A DNA stretch of 64,000 nucleotides, from the NCBI GenBank assembly GCA_020637895.1, contig JACKJP010000002.1:992001-1056000 (forward strand), given 5' to 3'. Within the stretch, counting starts at the first letter, position 1; every line of letters begins with the position of its first letter. The translations under genes were made by a program, and so were the position numbers. This document shows, one piece after another, positions 32,670 to 41,217 of the stretch. Origin of the DNA: Rhodobiaceae bacterium (GTDB lineage: Bacteria; Pseudomonadota; Alphaproteobacteria; Rhizobiales; Tepidamorphaceae). The notes beneath the pieces were generated by a model. That model was given only the letters and a program-made list of their open reading frames with translations, did not search any database and was not told the DNA's origin.

Positions 32670-33935
32670 ATGCGGGAAATGAAACTTCAGGACCTCAAGG
32701 TCAAAACGCCCCCCGAATTGCTCGCCTTTGCCGAGGAACACGAGGTTGAGAACGCAAGCGCGTTGCGCAAGCAGGAACTCATGTTTGCGATCCTCAAACA
32801 GCTTGCCTCGAAGGAAGTCGATATTATCGGCGAGGGGGTTGTTGAGGTTCTCCCGGACGGTTTCGGATTTCTGCGTTCGCCCGATGCGAATTACCTGGCC
32901 GGGCCGGACGATATCTACATTTCTCCCAGCCAGATCCGGCGCTTCAGCCTGCGGACCGGCGATACGGTCGAGGGACATATCCGTTCACCCAAGGAAGGTG
33001 AGCGGTATTTCGCGCTTCTGAAGGTCAATGCGATCAATTTCGAGGATCCGGAAAAGGGTCGGCACAAGATCCATTTCGACAACCTGACGCCGCTCTATCC
33101 CGATGAGCGTCTCAAGATGGAGATCGACAATCCGACCAAGAAGGATCTGAGCACGCGGGTCATCGATCTCGTCGCGCCCCTCGGAAAGGGTCAGCGCGGG
33201 CTGATCGTCGCGCCGCCGAGAACAGGCAAGACGGTCCTGTTGCAGAATATTGCCCATTCCATCACGACCAATCATCCCGAATGCTATCTGATCGTTCTGC
33301 TGATCGACGAGCGTCCCGAAGAAGTCACTGACATGCAGCGCTCCGTGAAGGGCGAAGTCATCAGTTCGACCTTTGACGAGCCGGCGGTGCGACACGTCCA
33401 AGTTGCTGAAATGGTTATTGAAAAGGCTAAACGCCTGGTTGAGCACGGACGTGATGTCGTGATCCTGCTCGATTCCATCACGCGTCTTGGCCGTGCCTAC
33501 AATACGGTGGTCCCGTCCTCCGGCAAGGTCTTGACGGGCGGCGTCGATGCGAATGCGCTGCAGCGTCCGAAGCGATTCTTCGGCGCGGCGCGCAATATTG
33601 AGGAAGGCGGTTCGCTGACGATTATCGCAACCGCGCTGATTGATACCGGGAGCCGGATGGACGAAGTCATTTTCGAAGAGTTCAAGGGCACCGGAAATTC
33701 GGAGCTCATTCTCGACCGGAAGGCTGCCGACAAGCGCGTATTCCCGGCGATCGATATCCAGCGTTCGGGTACTCGAAAGGAAGAGCTCATCACGCCTGCT
33801 GATCAGCTGAAGAAGACCTATGTGCTGCGGCGTATTCTCAATCCGATGGGGACAGTCGATGCTGTCGAGTTCCTGCTCGACAAGCTGCGCCAGACCAAGA
33901 GCAACGAAGAGTTCTTCTCTAATATGAATACCTGA
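32670..33935 (+). CDS. rho: Transcription termination factor Rho
   Basis: Rho is the hexameric RNA helicase that ends many transcripts. The 421-residue protein has the N-terminal Rho domain and RNA-binding cold-shock fold (VLPDGFGFLRSPDANYLAGPDDIYIS), the Walker A RGLIVAPPRTGKTVLLQNIA (about residues 172-191), Walker B DVVILLDSITRLGRAYN, and the Q/R-loop region GGVDANALQRPKRFFGAARN. The length is typical. It lies between hemJ and mnmE, the conserved order beside the alphaproteobacterial origin. Confidence 0.97.
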   Translation: MREMKLQDLKVKTPPELLAFAEEHEVENASALRKQELMFAILKQLASKEVDIIGEGVVEVLPDGFGFLRSPDANYLAGPDDIYISPSQIRRFSLRTGDTVEGHIRSPKEGERYFALLKVNAINFEDPEKGRHKIHFDNLTPLYPDERLKMEIDNPTKKDLSTRVIDLVAPLGKGQRGLIVAPPRTGKTVLLQNIAHSITTNHPECYLIVLLIDERPEEVTDMQRSVKGEVISSTFDEPAVRHVQVAEMVIEKAKRLVEHGRDVVILLDSITRLGRAYNTVVPSSGKVLTGGVDANALQRPKRFFGAARNIEEGGSLTIIATALIDTGSRMDEVIFEEFKGTGNSELILDRKAADKRVFPAIDIQRSGTRKEELITPADQLKKTYVLRRILNPMGTVDAVEFLLDKLRQTKSNEEFFSNMNT

Positions 33936-34011
33936 TGCCGGTGCCGCGGGTGGCTTCCGGTGCCTGGCGATGCGCCTGCGATCGGGTCTGCCGCGCGGCG
34001 GGATGTAATGG

Positions 34012-35346
34012 GTGGAAGATTTGGAGACGATCTTCGCACTTTCTTCAGGAAGCGGCGCGGCCGGCGTTGCGGTAATCCGCGTCAGCGGCGATGCGGTGGG
34101 CACGGTTCTTGACAGGATGGTGCCCGGTTCGGCGCCGCAGCCACGCGTTGCGACGCTGCGGACCATTCGCGATCCGGAATCTTCAGAGGTGCTGGATCAG
34201 GGGATCGTCCTGTTCATGCCGGGGCCGAAGAGTTTCACCGGCGAGGATTGTCTGGAGCTTCATGTCCATGGAGGGCGCGCCGTCACGCGCGCGGTGCTGA
34301 ACGCGCTGGAGAAGGTGCCGGGTTTACGCGTGGCGGACGCCGGGGAGTTCACAAGGCGGGCCTTCGAACGCGGACGCATGGATTTGACGAGCGTTGAAGG
34401 TCTTGGCGAACTCGTCGCGGCGGAAACGGAGGCGCAGCGCAAACTGGCGCTGAGGGTCGCAAGCGGCGCGCTGGAAAAGATCTATCTGGACATGCGTGGT
34501 GACATTGTCGAGGCACGCGCGTTTCTGGAGTCGCAGATCGATTTCAGTGACGAGGACGATGTGGCAGAGATCGACACTGGACCCGTGCGCCAAAAGATCG
34601 ATTCGGTAAGGCAACGAATCGCTGCGTTGCTGTCTGGGGCACCCGCGGGACGGGTTATCCGGGAGGGTTTCCGCGTGGTTCTGGCGGGTGCGCCGAATGT
34701 GGGCAAATCGTCGCTGCTGAACTACCTGGCGGGGCGTGAGGCCGCAATCGTCGCGGTCGAGGCAGGAACGACGCGCGATATTGTCGAAGTGAGGCTTGAG
34801 CTGAACGGCCAGCTGGTACTGCTGCAGGATGTCGCGGGGATCAGGGAGGCCGCCGGGGCGGTAGAGGCGGAGGGCATCAGGCGGGCGCGCGAGGCGCTGC
34901 TCGGCGCGGATCTGGTGATCGCGCTGGAATCGGCTGATGCGCCTTTTCCGCGCGGCGCGCTGGATTCTGTCATCGGCACGGTGCTCAAGGTCTGGGCCAA
35001 GAACGACATTTCGGCGGAGCCGAACGATTCGGTCATGAAACATGAAATGTCCATATCGGTGAAGAGTGGCGTCGGCCTTGCCGGGCTAACGGCACGTCTG
35101 GCGTCGGCCGCGGCAGACGCTGCAGTGGGAATCGATTCGGTTGCGGTCCATTTGCGCCACGTCGGATGGCTTTCGGCTGCGGACATGAAGTTAGCGGGAG
35201 CGCTTAGCTATCTTTCGCGTGACGAATGGGAATTCGGTGCGGATTGTTTGCGGGCCGCGACTGACGAACTCGATGTCCTGCTTGGCAGGATTGGGGTCGA
35301 GGATGTATTGGACGTGATCTTTTCCCGTTTCTGTATCGGGAAATGA
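34012..35346 (+). CDS. mnmE: tRNA modification GTPase MnmE
   Basis: MnmE with MnmG places the (carboxymethyl)aminomethyl group on wobble U34 of several tRNAs. The 444-residue protein has the N-terminal folate-binding domain (ETIFALSSGSGAAGVAVIRVSG), a central G domain with GAPNVGKSSLLNYLAG and VAVEAGTTRDIVEV, and the C-terminal FSRFCIGK with the catalytic cysteine. The start is a GTG at 34012; the nearby ATG at 34008 is out of frame. mnmG follows after 44 bp containing a parS site. Confidence 0.96.
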   Translation: MEDLETIFALSSGSGAAGVAVIRVSGDAVGTVLDRMVPGSAPQPRVATLRTIRDPESSEVLDQGIVLFMPGPKSFTGEDCLELHVHGGRAVTRAVLNALEKVPGLRVADAGEFTRRAFERGRMDLTSVEGLGELVAAETEAQRKLALRVASGALEKIYLDMRGDIVEARAFLESQIDFSDEDDVAEIDTGPVRQKIDSVRQRIAALLSGAPAGRVIREGFRVVLAGAPNVGKSSLLNYLAGREAAIVAVEAGTTRDIVEVRLELNGQLVLLQDVAGIREAAGAVEAEGIRRAREALLGADLVIALESADAPFPRGALDSVIGTVLKVWAKNDISAEPNDSVMKHEMSISVKSGVGLAGLTARLASAAADAAVGIDSVAVHLRHVGWLSAADMKLAGALSYLSRDEWEFGADCLRAATDELDVLLGRIGVEDVLDVIFSRFCIGK

Positions 35347-35356
35347 GGCGTTGGGA

Positions 35357-35372
35357 TGTTTCACGTGAAACA
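35357..35372. promoter_or_regulatory. parS centromere site 1
   Basis: TGTTTCACGTGAAACA is the perfect 16-bp palindromic parS consensus bound by chromosomal ParB. It lies in the mnmE-mnmG gap, about 4.4 kb from the predicted origin. Confidence 0.95.
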
Positions 35373-35390
35373 GGCCCGGAGTGATGGATT

Positions 35391-37256
35391 ATGACCAGGT
35401 ACGATGTAATCGTTGTTGGCGGCGGGCATGCCGGCACGGAAGCGGCCGGAGTGGCTGCACGATTCGGCGCACGCGTTGCCCTCATTACACTGAAGGCAGA
35501 CGCGATAGGCACAATGAGTTGCAACCCCGCAATCGGCGGCTTGGGGAAGGGACATCTCGTTCGCGAGGTCGATGCGCTGGACGGCGTCATGGGCCGGGCG
35601 GCCGACAAGGGCGGCATTCAGTTTCGAATTCTCAACAGACGCAAGGGGCCTGCCGTACAGGGCCCGCGCGCGCAGGCCGATCGAAAACTGTACAAGAGCG
35701 CCGTACAGGAGATCATTGAAGCCGAAACCGCGATCGATGTCATTGAGGGTGAAGCGGCCGATATTTCATTGAAGGATGGCGCCGTCGGGGGTGTCGTTCT
35801 CGCCGACGGCCGGGAACTGCCGGCGGGTGCCGTCGTCCTGACAACCGGGACTTTTCTGCGCGGCATCATTCACCGGGGTGACGAGCGCGAACCCGGTGGG
35901 CGCATTGGTGAAAGACCTGCAAATGCGCTCGGCTTGCGTCTTGAGGCCATGGGCTTCGCAGTCGGGCGGTTGAAAACCGGAACGCCGCCACGACTGGACG
36001 GGAAGACGATCGATTGGTCGGTCCTCGACAGCCAGCCTGGCGATGAAGACCCGGTTCCCTTTTCCTTCATGAATGTCGCGATCTCTACGCCGCAGATTGC
36101 CTGTCACATCACAAGGACAACGCCGGAAACTCACCGGCTCATCTCTAACAATCTTGACCGGGCGCCGCTCTATACCGGCGCCATATCAGCGCTGGGGCCG
36201 CGCTATTGTCCTTCGATTGAAGACAAGGTCGTCCGCTTTGCTGATCGCGACTCGCATCAGATCTTTCTGGAGCCAGAAGGTCTGGATGATGACACGGTGT
36301 ATCCGAACGGGATCTCAACGTCGCTGCCCCGTGATGTGCAGGATGGGGTTGTTGCAAGTCTGCCGGGACTGGGTAATGCGAGGATCCTGCAATATGGATA
36401 CGCAATCGAGTATGATTTCGTCGATCCGCGCGAACTCTATGCGACATTAGAGACCAAGAAGATCGCCGGACTTTTTCTTGCCGGTCAGATCAATGGCACG
36501 ACCGGATATGAGGAAGCCGCAGCCCAGGGACTTGTTGCCGGTCTGAATGCGGGAAGGTTCGCTGCCGGTATGCGGGGAACAATCTTTCCGAGATCGCAAT
36601 CCTATATTGGCGTGATGGTGGACGATCTCGTGACGCAAGGGGTAAGGGAGCCGTACCGGATGTTCACGTCACGGGCGGAGTACAGGCTGCTGTTGCGTGC
36701 CGACAATGCCGATCAACGGCTGACGCCGAAGGGTATCGAGCTTGGGATCGTTCGTGGCGACCGGAAAGCTGTCTTCGACAGGAAGAGTCTGGGGCTTGAT
36801 GACGCGCGTCAGCTTCTGGAGAAGCACAATGTTACACCGAACGAGGCCGCGTCCGCCGGACTAGAATTGAACAGGGACGGGCAGCGGAGGACGGCCTGGC
36901 AATTGCTGAGCTATCCGAACATGGATTTTGAACGGGTCGCGGCATTGTTTCCAGAGCTTCAGCGAATCGATTTGCCGATTGCAAGGCAGATCGAGATTGA
37001 TGCCAAGTATGCCGTGTATCTCGAGAAGCAGAGCGCGGAACATGAGAGGTTGCGGCGCGACGAAGCGTTGGCGTTGCCGGAGGACCTTGACTACGGGCAG
37101 ATTCCGGGGCTGTCGAACGAGTTGCGCATGAAGCTTGGCAAAATCAGACCGTTGTCGATCGGTCAGGCCGGTCGGGTAGAGGGTATGACGCCCGCAGCCC
37201 TGGTATTGCTTGGGGCCATTGCGCGTCGGAGCGGCCCCCGGAAGCGAGTTGGCTGA
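35391..37256 (+). CDS. mnmG: tRNA uridine 5-carboxymethylaminomethyl modification enzyme MnmG (GidA)
   Basis: MnmG is the FAD partner of MnmE. The 621-residue protein has the dinucleotide motif DVIVVGGGHAGTEAAGVAARFG, the GidA signatures CNPAIGGLGKGHLVREVDALDG and GQINGTTGYEEAAAQGL, and the C-terminal helical domain that binds MnmE. Its stop overlaps the rsmG ATG by one base (TGATG), giving translational coupling. Confidence 0.97.
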   Translation: MTRYDVIVVGGGHAGTEAAGVAARFGARVALITLKADAIGTMSCNPAIGGLGKGHLVREVDALDGVMGRAADKGGIQFRILNRRKGPAVQGPRAQADRKLYKSAVQEIIEAETAIDVIEGEAADISLKDGAVGGVVLADGRELPAGAVVLTTGTFLRGIIHRGDEREPGGRIGERPANALGLRLEAMGFAVGRLKTGTPPRLDGKTIDWSVLDSQPGDEDPVPFSFMNVAISTPQIACHITRTTPETHRLISNNLDRAPLYTGAISALGPRYCPSIEDKVVRFADRDSHQIFLEPEGLDDDTVYPNGISTSLPRDVQDGVVASLPGLGNARILQYGYAIEYDFVDPRELYATLETKKIAGLFLAGQINGTTGYEEAAAQGLVAGLNAGRFAAGMRGTIFPRSQSYIGVMVDDLVTQGVREPYRMFTSRAEYRLLLRADNADQRLTPKGIELGIVRGDRKAVFDRKSLGLDDARQLLEKHNVTPNEAASAGLELNRDGQRRTAWQLLSYPNMDFERVAALFPELQRIDLPIARQIEIDAKYAVYLEKQSAEHERLRRDEALALPEDLDYGQIPGLSNELRMKLGKIRPLSIGQAGRVEGMTPAALVLLGAIARRSGPRKRVG

Positions 37257-37915
37257 TGTCTCGCGAAGATCAGGGCCGCGATGAGGCTATGTCACTCATA
37301 CGGTCTTTCATGCATGTTTCACGTGAAACAGAAGACCGCCTGACGGCTTACGCCTCGCTGCTGGAAAGGTGGCAGAAGATCAAAAATCTGGTCGGGCCAA
37401 AGACCGTAGATTCGCTCTGGATGCGCCATATTGCCGACAGTGCGCAGCTCTACCCATTGCTAAAGCCAGGATCTCGCGTGGTGGATCTCGGTTCCGGTGC
37501 CGGCCTGCCCGGAATCATTCTTTCAATCCTGATGTACGATTCGGATCCGAAAGGACATGTCGATCTCGTCGAAGCCAATGGACGCAAGGCGGCCTTCCTG
37601 CGTGAGGTGGTACGTCAATTGTCGTTGCCGGCGATTGTGAGGGCCGAAAGGATCGAGGACTTCGCTCGCCATGCGGATCGATTCGACTGCGTAACGGCGC
37701 GCGCGCTCGCGCCGCTTAAAGACCTTGTTGCCATGGGCGCCGTCTGGATGGAAAATGGTGCTACGGCGCTCTTTTTCAAAGGACAAGATGTTGATGAAGA
37801 GATCGCCGCTCTATCCATATATGGTAATTTATCGTATGAAAAACACAGAAGCCTGACCGACCCGGCAGGCTGTATCCTGGAAATCCGGCAGCCCGTATCA
37901 GCAGCCAAATCCTGA
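37256..37915 (+). CDS. rsmG: 16S rRNA (guanine527-N7)-methyltransferase RsmG (GidB)
   Basis: RsmG methylates G527 of 16S rRNA; its loss gives low-level streptomycin resistance. The 219-residue protein has VVDLGSGAGLPGIILSIL (SAM motif), HVDLVEANGRKAAFLREV, and RALAPLKDLVAMG. The start at 37256 couples it to mnmG; an ATG at 37289 is possible. Residues encoding HVSRET near the N-terminus coincide exactly with a parS palindrome, so the protein and centromere constrain each other here. Confidence 0.94.
   Translation: MSREDQGRDEAMSLIRSFMHVSRETEDRLTAYASLLERWQKIKNLVGPKTVDSLWMRHIADSAQLYPLLKPGSRVVDLGSGAGLPGIILSILMYDSDPKGHVDLVEANGRKAAFLREVVRQLSLPAIVRAERIEDFARHADRFDCVTARALAPLKDLVAMGAVWMENGATALFFKGQDVDEEIAALSIYGNLSYEKHRSLTDPAGCILEIRQPVSAAKS
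37315..37330. promoter_or_regulatory. parS centromere site 2, inside rsmG
   Basis: A second perfect TGTTTCACGTGAAACA, 1.9 kb from the first, lies within the rsmG reading frame and encodes Val-Ser-Arg-Glu-Thr. Both copies are unmutated. Confidence 0.95.
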
Positions 37916-37928
37916 GGAAATTTCTGCG

Positions 37929-38750
37929 ATGAATCCTTCTCTCAGCCACTCTGGTCCGCGTGTCATCGTCATCGCCAACCAGAAGGGTGGCGTCGGCAAG
38001 ACAACGACGGCCATCAATTTGGGCACCGCACTGGCCGCCGTCGGCCAGCGCGTGCTCATTGTCGACCTCGACCCGCAGGGCAATGCCAGCACGGGATTGG
38101 GTATCAGCCGCAAGAGCCGCGATAAATCGAGCCACGATGTCCTAACGGGAACATTGCCGCTCGAGGAGGCGGTCGTGCCGACGGCCGTGCCAAATCTTTC
38201 CGTCGTTCCCTCAACGCTCGATCTGCTTGGATTCGAGCAGACGATGGCCACGGCGCGCGATCGCGTCTATCGGCTTCGTGCGGCGATCAACGCCTACCGC
38301 GCGAAGGCAACCGCCGGCGAGGGATTTGGCTACATCCTGATAGATTGCCCGCCTTCTCTCAATCTTCTGACGATCAATGCGATGGCGGCATCCGATTCCG
38401 TACTCGTGCCACTCCAGTGCGAATTCTTTGCGCTTGAGGGCCTGAGCCAGCTGCTGGAGACGGTCGAGCATGTCCGCGAGACCCTCAATCCGAGCCTGAC
38501 GATCCACGGGGTTGTCCTGACTATGTTCGATCGGCGCAACAATCTGTCCGGGCAGGTCGTCGACGATGTGCGCGCTTTCATGGGAAATCAGGTCTACCAG
38601 ACGGTAATCCCGCGCAATGTTCGCATGTCTGAAGCGCCATCTTTCGGCAAGCCGGCATTGCTCTATGATCTCGAGTGCGCCGGAAGCCAGGCCTATCTTC
38701 GGCTTGCGCGGGAAGTCATCAGCCGCGAACGCGTGCTGAGCGCGGCGTGA
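37929..38750 (+). CDS. parA: Chromosome partitioning ATPase ParA
   Basis: ParA forms a DNA-bound gradient that pulls ParB-parS complexes apart. The 273-residue protein has the deviant Walker A VIANQKGGVGKTTTAINLG (about residues 16-34), LIVDLDPQGNASTGLG, and the ILIDCPPSLNLLTINAM Walker B region. It starts 13 bp after rsmG and is followed by parB, and two parS sites lie upstream in the same cluster. Confidence 0.97.
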   Translation: MNPSLSHSGPRVIVIANQKGGVGKTTTAINLGTALAAVGQRVLIVDLDPQGNASTGLGISRKSRDKSSHDVLTGTLPLEEAVVPTAVPNLSVVPSTLDLLGFEQTMATARDRVYRLRAAINAYRAKATAGEGFGYILIDCPPSLNLLTINAMAASDSVLVPLQCEFFALEGLSQLLETVEHVRETLNPSLTIHGVVLTMFDRRNNLSGQVVDDVRAFMGNQVYQTVIPRNVRMSEAPSFGKPALLYDLECAGSQAYLRLAREVISRERVLSAA

Positions 38751-38797
38751 AGCCGATTCTGGTGCGAAATGAACCTGCGCCCCAAGGAGATGTGACT

Positions 38798-39664
38798 ATG
38801 GCGGACGAACGGAGTTCGCGGCTGGGGCGCGGCCTTGCCGCGCTTATAGGCGATACCGACAACGATGCGCGTGCCATCGAGCGTGCCCGCACACAACGAC
38901 GCATCCCGATTGAATTCATCCAGCCTAATGCGCGCAACCCGCGGCATAATTTCGATGCCGATGCGCTTGACGATCTCGCGCGGTCGATCGCCGAGAAAGG
39001 TATCGTTCAACCGATCCTCGTCCGCCCGCTCGCCGAAAGCAGCAATCGCTTCGAGATCATCGCGGGCGAACGGCGCTGGCGTGCTGCGCAGAAGGCAGGT
39101 CTGCACGAGGTTCCCGTCTTCGTCCATGATGCTGACGACCGGGAATCGCTTGAGCTCGCAATCATCGAGAATGTCCAGCGGGCGGATCTGAACGCGCTTG
39201 AAGAAGCGGCCGGTTACGATCAGCTCATGCAGGAATTTTCCTATACACAACAACAGCTTGCCGACAGCATCGGGAAGAGCCGCAGTCACATTGCCAACAC
39301 GCTCAGGCTCCTCAGGCTGCCCGATTCGGTAAAGGCGTTCGTTGCAGATGGAAGGCTTTCAGCAGGCCATGCCCGCGCGGTCGCCGCGATGGACGATCCG
39401 GAAGCGGCCGCACGACGGATCATCGAGGGCGGCATGTCGGTGCGAGAGGCCGAAAAACTCTCTTCGAAGACGAAAGCTGGCAGCAAGAGTGCCGCGCCAC
39501 GTCCGGCCAAGGATACCGACACCAGGGCGCTTGAAGAGAGCCTGTCCAACGCGCTCGGGCTGAAGGTCGATCTCCGGCATGCCGGCGAGGGCGGAGAGTT
39601 GCGCATCGGCTACAAGAGCCTCGAACAGCTCGATGAGCTTGTTCGCCTGCTAACCGCGCGCTGA
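38798..39664 (+). CDS. parB: Chromosome partitioning protein ParB
   Basis: ParB binds parS and spreads as a CTP-dependent clamp. The 288-residue protein begins with the ParA-interacting RLGRGLAALIG, then the ParB/Srx CTPase motifs GIVQPILVRPL and EIIAGERRWRAAQKAGL, ENVQRADLNALEEA, the HTH GKSRSHIANTLRLLRLP, and a C-terminal dimerisation domain. ATG 38798 has a clear AAGGAG ahead; the frame open from 38675 is not used. Its end overlaps holA (convergent) by 15 bases. Confidence 0.96.
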   Translation: MADERSSRLGRGLAALIGDTDNDARAIERARTQRRIPIEFIQPNARNPRHNFDADALDDLARSIAEKGIVQPILVRPLAESSNRFEIIAGERRWRAAQKAGLHEVPVFVHDADDRESLELAIIENVQRADLNALEEAAGYDQLMQEFSYTQQQLADSIGKSRSHIANTLRLLRLPDSVKAFVADGRLSAGHARAVAAMDDPEAAARRIIEGGMSVREAEKLSSKTKAGSKSAAPRPAKDTDTRALEESLSNALGLKVDLRHAGEGGELRIGYKSLEQLDELVRLLTAR

Positions 39665-40687
39665 TCCGGCCTGGCGTCTGGCGCGAAGCGCCAGTTCCAG
39701 TGCCAGGGCCCGCAGCAGTGCCTCGGCCAGAGCCGGTTTCTGCCGAACCTCCAGATCTCGCTCGCGGATCCTGGCGACGGCTGTTTGCAGATCGCCAAGC
39801 GTCCACAAGGTCAATTGACGCCGGAATGCGGGTTCGCGCTTGAAGAAAACGGGCGGACGCAGCCGCTTCATGGCTGATTCAGCCGTCATTCCCCGATCGA
39901 TGGCGCCGCGCGCCTCGATGAGACGTGCAAAATGGCGTCCAATTGCGCCGACGAGCTGTTGCGGGGCCCTGTCTTCGGCAATCGCCTGGCGAATATCATG
40001 CTCCACGCCGGCAATATCGCCCGTTCCGACATTATCCGCGATCGAGTCGGTCTCCAGCGCGGCCGCGTCAGCCGTAATCGCCATCACGTCGTCAACGGTA
40101 ATGCGCCCCTTGCCCTCCCCATAAAGCGCAAGTTTCTGCAGTTCGTTGCGGCTCGCCCTGCGGTCGGCGCCGAGCAGACCGGTCAGCATCGCTCGCGCGT
40201 CACGATCCAGCTCAAGTCCTGCCGCCCGCATCTCTTCATCGATCAGACGGGCGAGAGTCTGGGCGGTATCGGCATAGGCGGGAAGTGCGGCCATTGCCGC
40301 ATGGCGTTCTGCGAGACGACGGACGGGACTGGACGGTTTAAGGTCACCCGCCTCGATGATGAGCCAGCCATACTCCAGGCCGTTCTCAACCGCCGCCTCG
40401 ATCTGGGCGAGCACGTTGCGGCTGCCCAGACGCAGTCGTATCACCTTCTTCTCAGCGAAAAGTCCGGCTCCGCCAAGTTCATCGGCAAGGCGTGCGGGAT
40501 CGCCGGCAATTTCATCGCCCTCGAGCCGATCGACGGCAAATCCGCTATTTTCTGAGCCGGCGAAATATCTGCTCAGGAGGTCGGCCCGCTCCGAAACCAG
40601 GCCAGCGTCAGGCCCATAAAGCAGAACGGCAGCCCTGTCCGGGGCTTTCAGGAAGCGGTCAATATCCTGACCCTTGATCGCGACCAT
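39650..40687 (-). CDS. holA: DNA polymerase III subunit delta
   Basis: HolA is the clamp-loader subunit that opens the beta clamp. The 345-residue protein shows the delta N-terminal AAA-like part (VLLYGPDAGLVSERADLL, VIRLRLGSRNVLAQIE), the conserved LTGLLGADRRASRNELQKLALYGEGKGRITVDDV, and the C-terminal helical collar. It lies 14 bp after lptE in the leuS-lptE-holA run, the order also seen in other proteobacteria. Confidence 0.92.
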   Translation of the reverse strand: MVAIKGQDIDRFLKAPDRAAVLLYGPDAGLVSERADLLSRYFAGSENSGFAVDRLEGDEIAGDPARLADELGGAGLFAEKKVIRLRLGSRNVLAQIEAAVENGLEYGWLIIEAGDLKPSSPVRRLAERHAAMAALPAYADTAQTLARLIDEEMRAAGLELDRDARAMLTGLLGADRRASRNELQKLALYGEGKGRITVDDVMAITADAAALETDSIADNVGTGDIAGVEHDIRQAIAEDRAPQQLVGAIGRHFARLIEARGAIDRGMTAESAMKRLRPPVFFKREPAFRRQLTLWTLGDLQTAVARIRERDLEVRQKPALAEALLRALALELALRARRQAGSARG

Positions 40688-40701
40688 GGCGAAATGCGCT
40701 T

Positions 40702-41217
40702 CTAGTTGGCCGCGAAATGTCCTGCCAGCAGGGCGTAGAGATCATCCGCCAGCGCAGTCGCGGCGCGATCTTCCGCATCGATCTGCGCCCTGTCATTAGC
40801 AAATCGCTGCTGCGACCAGTCAAAGGATGCCTGCCGGCTCAGCGTACCGGAATCGAGCACGGTGTCGCCCTGCTTCAACTGATAACTCGTTGAAACATTA
40901 ACGAAACGCGCCTGCGGTTTGCCGCCGATGGTACGCACGAGCACCGACGAAGTCTTGGTTTCCGTTCGCAGGTCGAGCGTATATCGGTCACCGACCGGCT
41001 GGCCGCCATTCAGGCGAAAGCCGAGCTGATTTTGCAGGACCTGCTCCACCCGATCTTCCGGCGCCGTGAGCTTGATGGCAGCAAGATCAGCCGAAACGCT
41101 GCTGCCGGCAGAACCATCAACGCTGCCATAGAGCGGGCGCATGTTGCAGGCGGCCGGCAGGGTCAGAAGCATGACTGCGGCCAACAGGCGCACGATAAGG
41201 CGATCAGGCAACCACAT
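40702..41217 (-). CDS. lptE: LPS assembly lipoprotein LptE
   Basis: LptE plugs the LptD barrel that inserts lipopolysaccharide into the outer membrane. The 171-residue protein has a lipoprotein signal peptide with the lipobox LPAAC (lipidated Cys24), then the family start CNMRPLYGS and a beta-rich LptE domain (about residues 40-165). Sequence conservation in this family is low, but position between leuS and holA is diagnostic. Its start overlaps the leuS end by 14 bases. Confidence 0.88.
   Translation of the reverse strand: MWLPDRLIVRLLAAVMLLTLPAACNMRPLYGSVDGSAGSSVSADLAAIKLTAPEDRVEQVLQNQLGFRLNGGQPVGDRYTLDLRTETKTSSVLVRTIGGKPQARFVNVSTSYQLKQGDTVLDSGTLSRQASFDWSQQRFANDRAQIDAEDRAATALADDLYALLAGHFAAN

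Noticed and set aside
38675..38797. Longer ParB N-terminus overlapping the end of parA
   Set aside because: The added residues have no ParB similarity; ATG 38798 has AAGGAG and gives the conserved RLGRGLAALIG start.
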